64,000 bases of DNA from Deinococcus hopiensis KR-140 (GTDB lineage: Bacteria; Deinococcota; Deinococci; Deinococcales; Deinococcaceae): NCBI RefSeq assembly GCF_900176165.1, contig NZ_FWWU01000009.1:383501-447500 (forward strand), written 5' to 3'. The translations under genes and the position numbers were made by a program. Position 1 is the stretch's first letter. Every line of letters begins with the position of its first letter. The notes beneath the pieces are model-generated. The model saw only the letters and a program-made list of their open reading frames with translations. It ran no database searches and had not been told where the DNA came from. Below, in pieces: positions 21,828-37,244 of this stretch.

Positions 21828-22730
21828 ATGAACGGCTCGCCTTCTTCCTCTTTCTCCTCCACGGCCCGGGTGACCCGGCGGCGGGTGTTGCGCGGCCTGC
21901 TGGGCGGCGGCCTGGGGGTGGGAGCCCTGGCCGGTGTCGGCGGCGCGCAGGCGTACCGCTTGACCACCGAGCGGGTCAGCGCCACCCTGCCGGGTCTGCG
22001 TTCGCCCCTGCGGGTCGCTTTTCTGACGGACCTGCACTACGGGCTCTACGTGTATGCGGGCAGCGTGCGGGCGTGGGTGGACGCCGTGAACGCCGAGCGG
22101 CCGGACTTGGTGCTGTTCGGCGGCGATTTTCTGGACCTGCCCTCGGGAGACGACCTGCCGCCGCCCCTGTTCGCCGAGCTGGCCCGGCTGAGCGCTCCGC
22201 TGGGCAAGTTCGGCGTGTGGGGCAACCACGATTACGACTCGTTCGGGCAGCAGGCCGTCCGCTGGCGTGGAGCGCAGCGGGATGACTGGCTGGTACGGCA
22301 GCAGGAGGCCGCCTCCGCCTTCGCGCAGGCGGGTGTGACCATCCTGCGAAACGAGGGCCGCTCCCTGCGGGAGGACCTGCACCTGGGTGGGGTGGACGAC
22401 TACTGGCACGGGCAGATCGACGTCGGCGCGGCGCTGAAGGACGCGGGCGGGCGGCCGACGCTGCTCCTGAGCCACAATCCGGACCTGTTGCCGGACCTGC
22501 CTCGACCCGTGGGCCTGGTTCTGTGCGGCCATACCCACGGCGGACAGATTCGCCTGCCGCTTGTCGGAGCCATTCACGTGCCCAGCAAATACGGTCAGCG
22601 CTACGCGATGGGCTGGGTGCGCGGCGCGCACAACACCCCGGCCTACGTCAGCCGGGGTTTGGGCATGAGCGGCGTCCCCTTTCGCAACCTCTGCACGCCG
22701 GAGATCACGCTGCTGACGCTAAAGGGCTGA
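21828..22730 (+). CDS. Tat-type metallophosphoesterase
   Basis: A 300-residue phosphoesterase. The N terminus carries a twin-arginine-like signal (TRRRVLRGLL, then a glycine/alanine-rich hydrophobic stretch to about residue 35), so export in folded form is likely. Catalytic motifs: FLTDLHYG, LFGGDFLDLP, WGNHDYDSFG, LLLSHNPDLL and LVLCGHTHGGQIRLP. This set matches the YkuE-like group of phosphoesterases. TACCCT lies exactly six bases before ATG and fixes this start within a longer frame. Confidence 0.85.
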   Translation: MNGSPSSSFSSTARVTRRRVLRGLLGGGLGVGALAGVGGAQAYRLTTERVSATLPGLRSPLRVAFLTDLHYGLYVYAGSVRAWVDAVNAERPDLVLFGGDFLDLPSGDDLPPPLFAELARLSAPLGKFGVWGNHDYDSFGQQAVRWRGAQRDDWLVRQQEAASAFAQAGVTILRNEGRSLREDLHLGGVDDYWHGQIDVGAALKDAGGRPTLLLSHNPDLLPDLPRPVGLVLCGHTHGGQIRLPLVGAIHVPSKYGQRYAMGWVRGAHNTPAYVSRGLGMSGVPFRNLCTPEITLLTLKG

Positions 22731-22739
22731 GACCCAGGG

Positions 22740-23645
22740 CTCACACCGCCGTGTCCGGGCGCTTCCCTCAACGGTCGCAGCAGCGTTTCCACCAGCAGTG
22801 GATCAAAGTGGCCGCCCTCGGCCTGGAGGTGGGCCGGGGTCTCAGCCTGGGTCAGGCACGCTTGTCGGCGCGTGCGCTCGTCAGCGCGTCATACACGTCA
22901 CACACGGCGAGGATGCGCGCGGAAAGGGGAAGATGCGCACCGGACAGCTCCTGGGGATATCCCGCTCCGTCCCAGTGCCTGTGGTGGGCGGCGGTCACGT
23001 CCAGCGCTGCGGACGGCAGGAAAGGCAGCCGTGCGGCAAGGTGCAGGCCCTTGGCGACGTGCTTCTCCATGCGGGCGGCGGGGGTCAGGGGCTAATGCAA
23101 CGTGGCGTCGGGAATGGCCATCTTCCCCGTGACGTGCAGCTGCGCGCCCCAGTGCAGGGCGCGCAGCTCGGACCCAGTCAGGTCCAGCGCCCGGTCCAGC
23201 CGCACTGCCATGGTTGTCACCCGGGGGTGTGGCCGCGCGCCTCTGCGTCCCCCTCCAGCGTCCGTCCCAGGGCACGCAGCCGCCCCTCGTGGGCGTCACG
23301 CTCGCATTTCTGGGCGGCGAGCAGGGTCAGCAGGCTGGTCGCTCTCCCCACCAGCCGCCCCTGCGGGTCGTGAACGGGAGCGGCGGTCAGGGCCAACACG
23401 CCCAGTTCGGTGCGGCGACGGCCGGGTGTCCTCGAAAAACAGCACCTCGTCTGCCCGCTGCCGCGCCCGGAGCAGCGGGCAGCTCCAGCGGCAGACCGTG
23501 GGGCACCGTGAGGGCTGCCCGCACGGAGGCGGTCGCTCAGGCCCTCCTCGACCAGCTGAAAATACCTGGCGCCCACCGCTGCCGTGCGTTCCACCAGGGT
23601 TTCCAGCACAGGCGGCATCGCGCCGCCCAGCCTTGCCGCCATCAG
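22740..23645 (-). pseudogene. Ruined GAF/HD-GYP c-di-GMP phosphodiesterase
   Basis: Remnant of a sensory HD-GYP protein. The upstream part (23642 to about 23215) encodes a GAF-like segment (LGVLALTAAPVHDPQGRLVG), then RAHLWGAQLH-like text with VTGKMAIPDATLH, where the family needs HDIGK; the Asp is lost. A change of frame gives MEKHVAKGLHLAARLPFLP and AAHHRHWDGAGYP, the GYP motif. A stop and another shift near 22860 separate the tail (AEGGHFDPLLVETLLRPL). No single frame spans the protein, so it is inactive. Intact paralogues probably exist elsewhere. Confidence 0.75.
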
Positions 23646-23744
23646 CTCCAGGCGGGTGAGTTGAGGCGTCCGGCCGTGGGCATTGGGCAGTGCCTGCCCC
23701 GCCTGAATGAGAACAGGCCCTCATTGCGCCGAGCCTGGAGCGTG

Positions 23745-23995
23745 TGTCAACGTGCGGACTTCTTTTTGACCGAGTCCGGCAAGCGAAATGCCCATGGGGG
23801 AGAATGGGGCGCCGTGAGGGCTGCCCTTCTATTCGCAGCGCCGCTCGGACAAAGCTCTTGGGTGAAAAACCTCCCATAGGATTTCCGGACCATCCGTTCC
23901 GGCCCGTCCGCTTCGGTGATTCCACACCGCTCCGTCGCCATTTTTCCTGCTCGCTCCGCTCGGCTTTATCAGTGATGAAATAACCGATGGGCCGG
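23745..23995 (-). repeat. Dispersed intergenic repeat, copy B (composite)
   Basis: About 250 bases combining two units. The part at 23870-23995, read in reverse, matches copies A and C. The part at 23750-23860 matches copy D at 46360-46478 in inverted orientation, sharing gtgcggacttctttt, atgcccatggggga and agggctgcccttc. No protein-coding function is apparent. Confidence 0.7.
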
Positions 23996-24035
23996 AATCC
24001 TTATCGGAAAGCTGGCGTAGAAGTGCGGAACCTGA

Positions 24036-24075
24036 AACCCCCCTTCAGCAACAAGCGGAAGGGAGGGGGGCTGAA
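24036..24075 (-). terminator. Terminator downstream of glyA
   Basis: Read on the minus strand, a C-rich arm ending in cccttc pairs with gaaggg plus a G run and is followed by ttt. It begins about 18 bases after the glyA stop codon. Confidence 0.6.
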
Positions 24076-24092
24076 AGCGCGGTGAACGGAAT

Positions 24093-25337
<1,245 letters not shown>

Positions 25338-25379
25338 GGGGGTACGGTAACATCCGGGCGAGTGTGGGGCGGGGAGGTT

Positions 25380-26160
25380 GTCTCCGCAAAGGGGACGGGC
25401 GGAGGGCGAACGGTCTACGGCTCAGCCGTTTTGCGCTGGGCGCTCGCGCTCCACTGCTCCCGCCGTCCGGAGGACAAACGCCCGCACCTGGGCGGGGAGT
25501 GCAGGGTCTACAGCGTTGTCGGTGCGCGACTGCCCGGAACCCGTGACGAGGCTCCGCCACCATATGGGGGAACGTTCGCTCGGCCCAGGCCACCGCTTCC
25601 GCCTTGCTGCCCTGCCGCCCCATGCAGGGTCGGGAGCGCCCGGCACACCGTTTCGATGACGTGGGCGCTGTGGAAGCCGGGGCTGTGCCCTGCTGGCGTC
25701 CTCCGGAGTGCGGGCGAAGGCTTTCCAGTCGTTCAGGCGGTTCGTCACGTCGGCGCGCCTCTCTGCCGGGGGAGCCGGAGCGAAGAGGGTATGGGGAGGT
25801 GGTCCAGCGCGCGCGTCTCCACGCTCGCAAAGGGCCCAGCGTTCCAGCCGCCAGTTTCTCGCAGTGCAGCACCCATCCAGGGCTTTGCTCGGACCACGTG
25901 AGGGCGTGGGACGACGTTTCTGGGCCCTCACGTGGGTGGCGGAAGAGGAGCAGTGAGGTGATTTCTGCGCGTAGGGATTGCCCAGCCGGTCCAGTTCCCG
26001 GCGCAGCTCGGCCATGGGCCCGAACTCCCGCTCCGTCAGGGGTTCACAATCGCCCAGGGCCATGGAGCAGTGCACGGAACTGCCGATCCGTCTCCCAGCA
26101 TGTGTCGCTGCCGCTCCACCAGGGTGTTCAGCAGGACCCCTTGGCGGATGCGGGCCACAT
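25380..26160 (-). pseudogene. Decayed coding stretch, family not recognised
   Basis: Between glyA and the antiporter gene about 800 bases contain short protein-like pieces in changing minus-strand frames, such as VARIRQGVLLNTLVERQRHM, CEPLTEREFGPMAELRREL, DVTNRLNDWKAFARTPED and AEAVAWAERTFPHMVAE. None joins into a full frame and no start with a ribosome site is convincing. The composition looks like former coding sequence broken by several indels. I cannot name the protein. Confidence 0.4.
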
Positions 26161-26169
26161 ACGGGCAGT

Positions 26170-27627
<1,458 letters not shown>

Positions 27628-27650
27628 GCCCGCATGGTGTCACGGGGGGA

Positions 27651-27733
27651 GGGCGAACGGTCAAACCGTCTGACCGTCAAACAGCAAGAGGCTGCAGTTT
27701 CTCCGTGTGGTTGGGCGGTTTGACCGTTCACCC
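27651..27733. repeat. 83-bp element with 18-bp inverted ends
   Basis: The ends gggcgaacggtcaaaccg (27651-27668) and cggtttgaccgttcaccc (27716-27733) are inverted copies with one mismatch, enclosing 47 bases. It lies just upstream of the antiporter gene and could be a miniature element or a large hairpin. Confidence 0.6.
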
Positions 27734-27869
27734 TTTGAACCAAAGAAGCCCCTTCTTTGCTCCGGCGTCCTTGCACCGCGGGGAAACTGGCCGAGTGAAT
27801 TTCGATGAGCAGGCCCGAGGATAGGGGCCCACCTCGTTTGGAGGCCTGCTTCAGACGGCCGCACTACCG

Positions 27870-29225
27870 TTAAAGGTCGCCCGCCAGCCACCGCACCACG
27901 TTCTTGCCCAGATTGGCATTGCTGAGGTTGCCCCAGTTCTTGTACTGGCTGGTGGTGCCGTCGCTGAACGTGCCGTCGCTGAAGGTGCTCGTATCGCCCC
28001 AGGCGGCCACCCGGCCCGCGCCCACCGTGTTCACGCCCAGGTAGGTCTTGCCATTCGCGCCCATCACGCCCGTCCCCGAGCGCACGTCGATGCTGGTGCC
28101 CACATACACCCCCGCGCTCACCACGTCGTCGCCCGTGCCCGCACTTCCAATGACGACCGGGTGGGCGCTGCCTGTCGGCGTGGCGGTATACACCGGGTCA
28201 CTGAAGCTGGAGCCGAAGGAGTGGTTCAGGCCGAACAGGGTGCCGCTGTCCAGGCTCCGCTGGTACGCGCTGCTCACGCTGGTGGGCGTGGAGCTGTCCC
28301 AGCCCCCGAACACTTCTGGACTGTCCCAGCCGTCGCTGTCACGGTCGGAGTCGCGGTGGTCGCTGACCATAAACAGCCCGCCGCCATTTTGCACAAACGA
28401 CTGGATCGCCGCCCGCTCACTGTCCGAGAAGGGATTTTGCGGCTCGGCGATGACGACGACTTTCGCGCCGCCGAGTGCCGCGGAGGTGATGCCCGTGCCG
28501 GTCACCGCCTTTACGGTGTAGCCCAGGCCGCGCAGCGCATCCGCATAGTCGCTGTATGCGCCGTCGATGCGCCAGTCGGCATTTCCCGCGTCCTCACGCT
28601 TGGTCAGGTCAAACAGCACGGTCTTGCCCGTCGGCGTGCTCCCGCTCCCCGGGGCACCGTTGGGCGTGCCTGGGGTCGCCGCCTGCACCCGGAAGTCGGC
28701 GCTGTTGGCGTTCGTGTCCTGACCGTCCGGTACGCGGGCCAGGGCCGAACCCGCGCCCGTCGTCGGGGCGGGAGTCCCCTCGCCGCGTCCGCCCGAAGGG
28801 GTGCCGTAGGCCGCCGCGTCGATCACCGTGCCCGACTTAAGCAGGCGCAAGCTGCCGCTGCCGTTGTTGAGGTCTGCACCCGCGTTGACCAGGGTCCGGT
28901 TCAGCACGGTGCTGTCCTGCGCCACCACGTAGTACCCACTGGCCGGAATGGCGCCCGAAAGCGTGATGGTGCGGTACGCCGTGCCCGCCGTGTCATAGGC
29001 GGTCAGGGTGTAGCCGCTGAGAGCCAGTCCCGCGGGGCCCCGCAGTTCAATAAACATTCCGGCGTCGGTGCTCGGCGCGTCGTAGTACAGCTCATTCAGG
29101 ACGGGTTCGCCTGCTGCCGCCTGGGCCGTCAGCCTGGTGGGCTGCCCGCTGGAAGGCACAGCGCCACATGACGCGAGGGTCAGGGAGAGTGTGAGCAGCA
29201 CCGGGAGTCGGAGGGAGGACGCCAT
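27870..29225 (-). CDS. Lamin-tail-domain lipoprotein with a GATase-like C-terminal domain
   Basis: A 451-residue exported protein. The N terminus is a lipoprotein signal (LLTLSLTLASCG) with Cys near residue 19. Residues about 35-160 form a lamin-tail domain (VLNELYYDAPSTDAGMFIEL, SGYYVVAQDST), often found on secreted nucleases and adhesive proteins. The C-terminal half starts with KTVLFDLTKREDAGNADWR and contains FVQNGGGLFMVSDHRDSD, like DUF4350 or class-I-amidotransferase-fold domains. No nuclease motif is visible. The inner start at 29225 is chosen since the signal begins there, with CAGGGT six bases upstream. Confidence 0.75.
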   Translation of the reverse strand: MASSLRLPVLLTLSLTLASCGAVPSSGQPTRLTAQAAAGEPVLNELYYDAPSTDAGMFIELRGPAGLALSGYTLTAYDTAGTAYRTITLSGAIPASGYYVVAQDSTVLNRTLVNAGADLNNGSGSLRLLKSGTVIDAAAYGTPSGGRGEGTPAPTTGAGSALARVPDGQDTNANSADFRVQAATPGTPNGAPGSGSTPTGKTVLFDLTKREDAGNADWRIDGAYSDYADALRGLGYTVKAVTGTGITSAALGGAKVVVIAEPQNPFSDSERAAIQSFVQNGGGLFMVSDHRDSDRDSDGWDSPEVFGGWDSSTPTSVSSAYQRSLDSGTLFGLNHSFGSSFSDPVYTATPTGSAHPVVIGSAGTGDDVVSAGVYVGTSIDVRSGTGVMGANGKTYLGVNTVGAGRVAAWGDTSTFSDGTFSDGTTSQYKNWGNLSNANLGKNVVRWLAGDL

Positions 29226-29339
29226 GCCCCTACCCTGCCAGCCGAGGTGTGATGGGCAGGTGATGGTGAGGGGCAGCGCCGGGGTCACCCTCGCCCGGCT
29301 CCGCCATCCCGCCGCCTTGACCCCCGCGCCCCCGCCCGT

Positions 29340-29345
29340 TACCCT
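29340..29345 (+). promoter_or_regulatory. -10 element of the pheST leader, TACCCT
   Basis: TACCCT ends exactly six bases before the ATG of the leader peptide, so the attenuator transcript would start at the leader codon. Confidence 0.6.
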
Positions 29346-29351
29346 GACCGC

Positions 29352-29411
29352 ATGACTCCCCGGGCCGGTCTACTTTCGCCGTTTAACGGCTTTTGGGGCA
29401 CGCCCGCCTGA
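29352..29411 (+). CDS. Predicted pheST leader peptide
   Basis: A 19-residue reading frame (MTPRAGLLSPFNGFWGTPA) ending in TGA. It has two Phe codons flanking Asn-Gly and followed by Trp, starts directly after a leaderless-type promoter, and lies 32 bases upstream of a terminator hairpin that itself precedes pheS. This is the arrangement of ribosome-mediated attenuation: shortage of charged tRNA-Phe would stall the ribosome at the UUU codons and favour an antiterminator. It is too short for routine gene calling. The antiterminator pairing was not proved. Confidence 0.6.
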   Translation: MTPRAGLLSPFNGFWGTPA

Positions 29412-29443
29412 GCCCAGCTCAAGAGTTCAGGCCGAGCGCGATA

Positions 29444-30525
<1,082 letters not shown>

Positions 30526-30695
30526 GTGGGGAGGGGCTTATCTCCCCCTTCCTCCTGATTTAAGCCCTTTCACCGTCAAGTCCAGAAGCTGAAGCGCTTT
30601 CCTCCCTCTCCTCGTGGGACTCATAGAGCCGCGCGGCGGAGAGGGCCGGGGTGAGGGGCGTACATTCCAACGTCTTGCTCATCCGAGGTTCCCCC

Positions 30696-33155
<2,460 letters not shown>

Positions 33156-33165
33156 TTGCCAGCAG

Positions 33166-33199
33166 AAGGGGCCAGCCGCAACTGCGTGGCTGGCCCCTT
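33166..33199. terminator. Bidirectional terminator between pheT and the S41 protease gene
   Basis: Arms aaggggccagcc and ggctggcccctt enclose ten bases; outer bases gccagcag/cgctggc extend the stem. It separates convergent genes. Confidence 0.75.
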
Positions 33200-33219
33200 C
33201 CGCTGGCGGTTGGCCCCCC

Positions 33220-34539
33220 CTACGGCCTCACCCGGTCCTGCGCAATCGTGGGTGCCGTCGTCAGCGCCTCCACGCCCAGCGCCAGGAGCGGGTCTTGACC
33301 CCGCGTCAGGGCGCGGATATCGTCTTCGGTCTGGGCGCGCAGACGATCGGGCGTCACGCGCACCGGGTAGGGCTGGCCGTCGGGCTTGGCGTAGTTCAGG
33401 ATCGTGAGTTGCAGCGCGGCGTCCTCACCCACGGGGAAAACGCGGGTGGCCGTGTTGCCCACACCTGCCGTCGCCTGTCCGATGATGGGGCCGCGTCCGG
33501 CATACTGGATCTCATACGCGAAGAATTCCGAGCAAGACGCGCTGCCCTCGTCCACCAGCACGTCCACGGGACCCGTCCACAGCTGTGGATTGCGGACGCC
33601 CCCGGCGTTGTGGCCGTCTTCCATCCGCGCGCCCCGGCTGACCAGCGTGCGGCTGTTGCCCTCGGGCCCGCGCGCCATCCGGGTAAAGGTGGGCACAAAG
33701 GCGCTGACCGAGCTGTCGCACTCGCTGAGGCTGCCGCCCGTGTTGCCGCGCAGATCCACGATGAGGCCCTGCGTCCCACGCCGCCGCGCCTCGCCCACCA
33801 GGTCATGCACGCGCTGGGCCACGCCGCCGCCCGCCAGGAAGGTAGGAATGCGCAGCACGGCCACGTTGTTCGCCGCGCCGGTAAAGCTCAGCCGGGGCAG
33901 GTCCCGGGTGCTGCTCTCGCGAGAAGCCAGGGTCAGGGTCAGGGGCTGGCCCTGCCGCTCCACGCTCAGCGTGATGCTGCGCCCATCCAGACGGGCGGCA
34001 CGCAGGGCGTCATAGGTGTAGGGCTTGTCGTCCAGCCGCACCAGCAAGTCGCCGCGCTGCAATCCCGCCTCCTCGGCGGAACTTTGCGGCACCACTTCCA
34101 GCACCACCCGGTTCTCGCCGTCCAGGCGCGCGAGCTTCACGCCAAACTGCCGGCGGTTGCCGCCCGTGGCGCTCGCCATAAAGTCCTGGAAGTCCTCGGG
34201 CGTCTGGAAAAAGCTGTGCTCGTCGCCCAGGGCGTTCACCTCGGCTTCCAGCACCGGGTAGGCCTTGTCAACAGGACAGGGAGCGGAGACGGCCTCACAC
34301 GCGGCGTCCAGTTTGGCCTGGTACTCGCGCGTCAGGGCTGTGCGGTCCACCTTTGACAGGCCACCGTATTCGCCCTGCAGCAGTTCATTGACCTCGTTGA
34401 AGGCCGCCTGGGCAGGTGAGGGGTCTGAAGAGCTTTGCGCGAGCGTTGCGGGCGCAAACGGCCCGGAGGAGAGGAGAAAGGAAACGGCCAGAAATACCGA
34501 CGGGCGCAAGGCCGAGGCGCGGCGCGGATTCGCGTTCAT
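33220..34539 (-). CDS. Secreted S41 (C-terminal processing) protease
   Basis: A 439-residue serine protease. The N terminus is a signal peptide (VFLAVSFLLSSGPFAPATLA) with cleavage expected near residue 35. A PDZ-like domain follows (VVLEVVPQSSAEEAGLQRGD at about 155-175). The peptidase core has LIVDLRGNTGGSLSE and VDEGSASCSEFFAYE, where the Ser of SASCSE is the expected nucleophile, with a downstream Lys less clear. Such proteases trim or degrade envelope proteins. The inner start at 34539 is preferred since the signal peptide begins there. Confidence 0.85.
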   Translation of the reverse strand: MNANPRRASALRPSVFLAVSFLLSSGPFAPATLAQSSSDPSPAQAAFNEVNELLQGEYGGLSKVDRTALTREYQAKLDAACEAVSAPCPVDKAYPVLEAEVNALGDEHSFFQTPEDFQDFMASATGGNRRQFGVKLARLDGENRVVLEVVPQSSAEEAGLQRGDLLVRLDDKPYTYDALRAARLDGRSITLSVERQGQPLTLTLASRESSTRDLPRLSFTGAANNVAVLRIPTFLAGGGVAQRVHDLVGEARRRGTQGLIVDLRGNTGGSLSECDSSVSAFVPTFTRMARGPEGNSRTLVSRGARMEDGHNAGGVRNPQLWTGPVDVLVDEGSASCSEFFAYEIQYAGRGPIIGQATAGVGNTATRVFPVGEDAALQLTILNYAKPDGQPYPVRVTPDRLRAQTEDDIRALTRGQDPLLALGVEALTTAPTIAQDRVRP

Positions 34540-34683
34540 GTGTGCGCCTATTGTGCGCCCCGCGGGTGGCCGGGACTCCGCGTCAAGTTGCAATCCGGAG
34601 GTGCAGGCACTGGCGCGTCTGACCACCGAAAGACCCCGCTCCAACGGCCAGACGGTAGAAGGTCAGGCAGTTTGACCTTCCCA

Positions 34684-35580
<897 letters not shown>

Positions 35581-35701
35581 CCCGTCCAGCGTAGGGCCAG
35601 AACGAGGATATGCCTCAGCCCTGCAAGAATATGTCGTTCCACACAGGATGAGGAGCGTCTGGAGCGCCGCTCTGTGAATATTGATGTAAGCCAGTTGTCT
35701 T

Positions 35702-35915
35702 AAGGCTGCCTGGCCGAGTGGCACACGAAGCGCTGACATGGGCGCGGCATACTTCGCCCTGGCTCAGCGGGAAACCGCAGGGCTGGAGGGAGACGCCCAC
35801 CTCCACACCAACGGGCGCGCGAGCGGGCCGGAAGTAGGCTGCCGGTGGGTTCGATTCCTGCCACCCGCACCCCAAAGCAGACGAGGGAGCCCCCAAAGGC
35901 TCCCCTCTTCGTTTT
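35702..35915 (+). ncRNA. Structured RNA with a tRNA-like T arm and terminator
   Basis: Between arginase and the MazG-like gene lies a non-coding transcript candidate. It shows stems at 35740-35759 (gggcg/cgccc), 35767-35778 (gcgg-gaaa-ccgc) and 35785-35804 (ggagg/cctcc). It ends with a hairpin at 35844-35862 whose loop TTCGATT equals a tRNA T loop, then ccacccgca, like a tRNA acceptor end. A terminator follows at 35883-35914. No partner gcgggtg for an acceptor stem is found, so it is not a normal tRNA. A pseudo-tRNA or a Y-type RNA with tRNA-like module are possibilities. Confidence 0.4.
35883..35914 (+). terminator. Terminator of the structured RNA
   Basis: gagggagcc and ggctcccctc pair with one bulge around a short loop, followed by ttcgtttt. 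It lies immediately before the TAGCAT promoter of the next gene. Confidence 0.7.
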
Positions 35916-35931
35916 GCCCTAGCATCGGGGC

Positions 35932-36381
35932 GTGACGCCCGCGCCCACCAACGCCGTCCGCCTGCGCGAGTTTCACCGCGCCCTGGACCTCCCCCTGCCG
36001 CAGCGGCCCACACCGCCAGACATCGCGCTGCTCACGCTCCGCCGTACCCTGATTCGTGAGGAGGTGGCCGAGGTGGAGGAGGAGTGGACCGCCCTCGAAA
36101 TCCGGCTGCGGGCGGGTGAGGCCGTGCCCCCCGCCGACCTCGCCCCGCTGGCCCACGAACTCGCGGACCTGCTGTACGTGACCTACGGAGCGCTGGACGG
36201 GCTGGGCATCGACGCCGATGCCGTCTTTGCCGAGGTTCACCGCGCCAACATGAGCAAGCTCGGCGGCCCAAGGCGCGCTGACGGCAAGCAGCTCAAGCCG
36301 GGAGGCTGGCGGCCTGCCAACGTGCGGGGCGTGCTGGAAGAACAGGGGGGCAAAAAGGGGGAGCGTGAAGAGCTGGGGTAA
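35932..36381 (+). CDS. MazG-like NTP pyrophosphohydrolase (DR2231-like)
   Basis: A 149-residue all-alpha NTP pyrophosphohydrolase, matching D. radiodurans DR2231 in length and motifs. The metal site is formed by LIREEVAEVEEEW (E-x-x-E pattern) and AHELADLLYVTYGALD (E-x-x-D pattern). The conserved C-terminal region reads VFAEVHRANMSKLGG. The D. radiodurans homologue hydrolyses dUTP, which would clean the nucleotide pool. The start is GTG, fixed by TAGCAT exactly six bases upstream. Confidence 0.87.
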   Translation: MTPAPTNAVRLREFHRALDLPLPQRPTPPDIALLTLRRTLIREEVAEVEEEWTALEIRLRAGEAVPPADLAPLAHELADLLYVTYGALDGLGIDADAVFAEVHRANMSKLGGPRRADGKQLKPGGWRPANVRGVLEEQGGKKGEREELG

Positions 36382-36469
36382 CCCTGGTGCTCCCCACGCT
36401 CTCCCGGCGCGACGCGCTTTCTCCGCTTCTCGACCTGCTGCGCAGTTGTGCACCTCCGCCGCGGTTGAT

Positions 36470-36625
36470 CCGAATACCAACCGCGGCGGACTGATACGGT
36501 TTCCGGATCATCCGTTCCATCCCCTGCGCTTCGGTGTTTCCGCGCCTCTGTGTCACCGTTTTTCCTGCCCGCTCCACTGGGTTGGTCCGTTATGAAATAA
36601 CGGACCAACCCGAATCCTTATTCGA
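36470..36625 (-). repeat. Dispersed intergenic repeat, copy C
   Basis: Read in reverse, this shares with copies A and B the core gcaggaaaa, ggaa-caccgaagcg, tggaacggat and ccggaaaccgtatca. It fills the space between the MazG-like gene and the 3' end of ddrB. An inner hairpin ttatgaaataac is flanked by ggtccg/cggacc. Confidence 0.65.
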
Positions 36626-36626
36626 A

Positions 36627-37172
36627 CTAGAAGGGAGTTTCCTCGTCTGCGACGGCCACCGCTGCGGGGCGAACTGCAGGCTGGGACCGGGCGGGACTGG
36701 GACGGGCAGGAGCCGTGGCTGGACCCGCCATGCGGGGGCCGCCAGGTGTGGCGAAGCGCTCCTGGCGCTTGCCGCCCCGGAAAATGGCGAGGGTGACGTA
36801 CTCGAACTCGCCGTCCGCCTTCTCGCGCACGTGCTCGGGGTCCGTATTCTTCGCGCCACGGCTGTACTTCACGGCGGCCGGAAGCTTCATCTTGCGGCTG
36901 TCCACCGCTTCCAGCTCGCGGCGGCGGTAGGCGTGGCCCTTGTGCAAGACCATTTCCTCGCCTTCGGGGTTGGTCCACTTACGCGCGCCGATAAGGGTCC
37001 AGTCGAAATCGGGCTCGTTGTCAAGCGGAAACTGGTAGCCGCCCAGGGGCACCTCGCCGCTCGTCCAGCCCAGCCGCCCGTAGTGGCGCTGAACGTCCAG
37101 CAACTTGTCGGCACTTTCCACGTCTACGGTGACCCGCGCGCCCAGATCGGTGATGAATTCGATATGCAGCAT
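36627..37172 (-). CDS. ddrB: DNA damage response protein DdrB, single-stranded DNA-binding
   Basis: A 181-residue Deinococcus-specific single-stranded DNA-binding protein. It promotes annealing of DNA fragments after irradiation. The first 140 residues form the conserved fold (HIEFITDLGARVTVDVE, GWTSGEVPLGGYQFPLDNE, AAVKYSRGAKNTDPEHVREK, LAIFRGGKRQER). A flexible Pro/Ala-rich tail follows and ends in EETPF, reminiscent of the acidic tip of SSB proteins that recruits partners. ggaggcgagg precedes ATG. A perfect radiation/desiccation response motif lies 12 bases upstream, so it belongs to the PprI/DdrO regulon. Confidence 0.95.
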   Translation of the reverse strand: MLHIEFITDLGARVTVDVESADKLLDVQRHYGRLGWTSGEVPLGGYQFPLDNEPDFDWTLIGARKWTNPEGEEMVLHKGHAYRRRELEAVDSRKMKLPAAVKYSRGAKNTDPEHVREKADGEFEYVTLAIFRGGKRQERFATPGGPRMAGPATAPARPSPARSQPAVRPAAVAVADEETPF

Positions 37173-37184
37173 GTCCTCGCCTCC

Positions 37185-37201
37185 TTATGTAAATAACATA
37201 A
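37185..37201 (-). promoter_or_regulatory. Radiation/desiccation response motif (RDRM)
   Basis: TTATGTAAATAACATAA is a 17-base motif with inverted TTATG/CATAA ends, the binding site of the DdrO repressor. It overlaps the likely -10 region of ddrB (TATTAT on the minus strand). Cleavage of DdrO by PprI after damage would release transcription. Confidence 0.92.
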
Positions 37202-37244
37202 TACAGCATGAAGAGACGGGGAACAAGTCGGGGCTGACGTCGCC

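Noticed and set aside
35702..35875. Canonical tRNA-Leu or tRNA-Ser
   Set aside because: The 3' end needs a gcgggtg acceptor strand, which is not found in the preceding 200 bases, and no anticodon arm could be placed.
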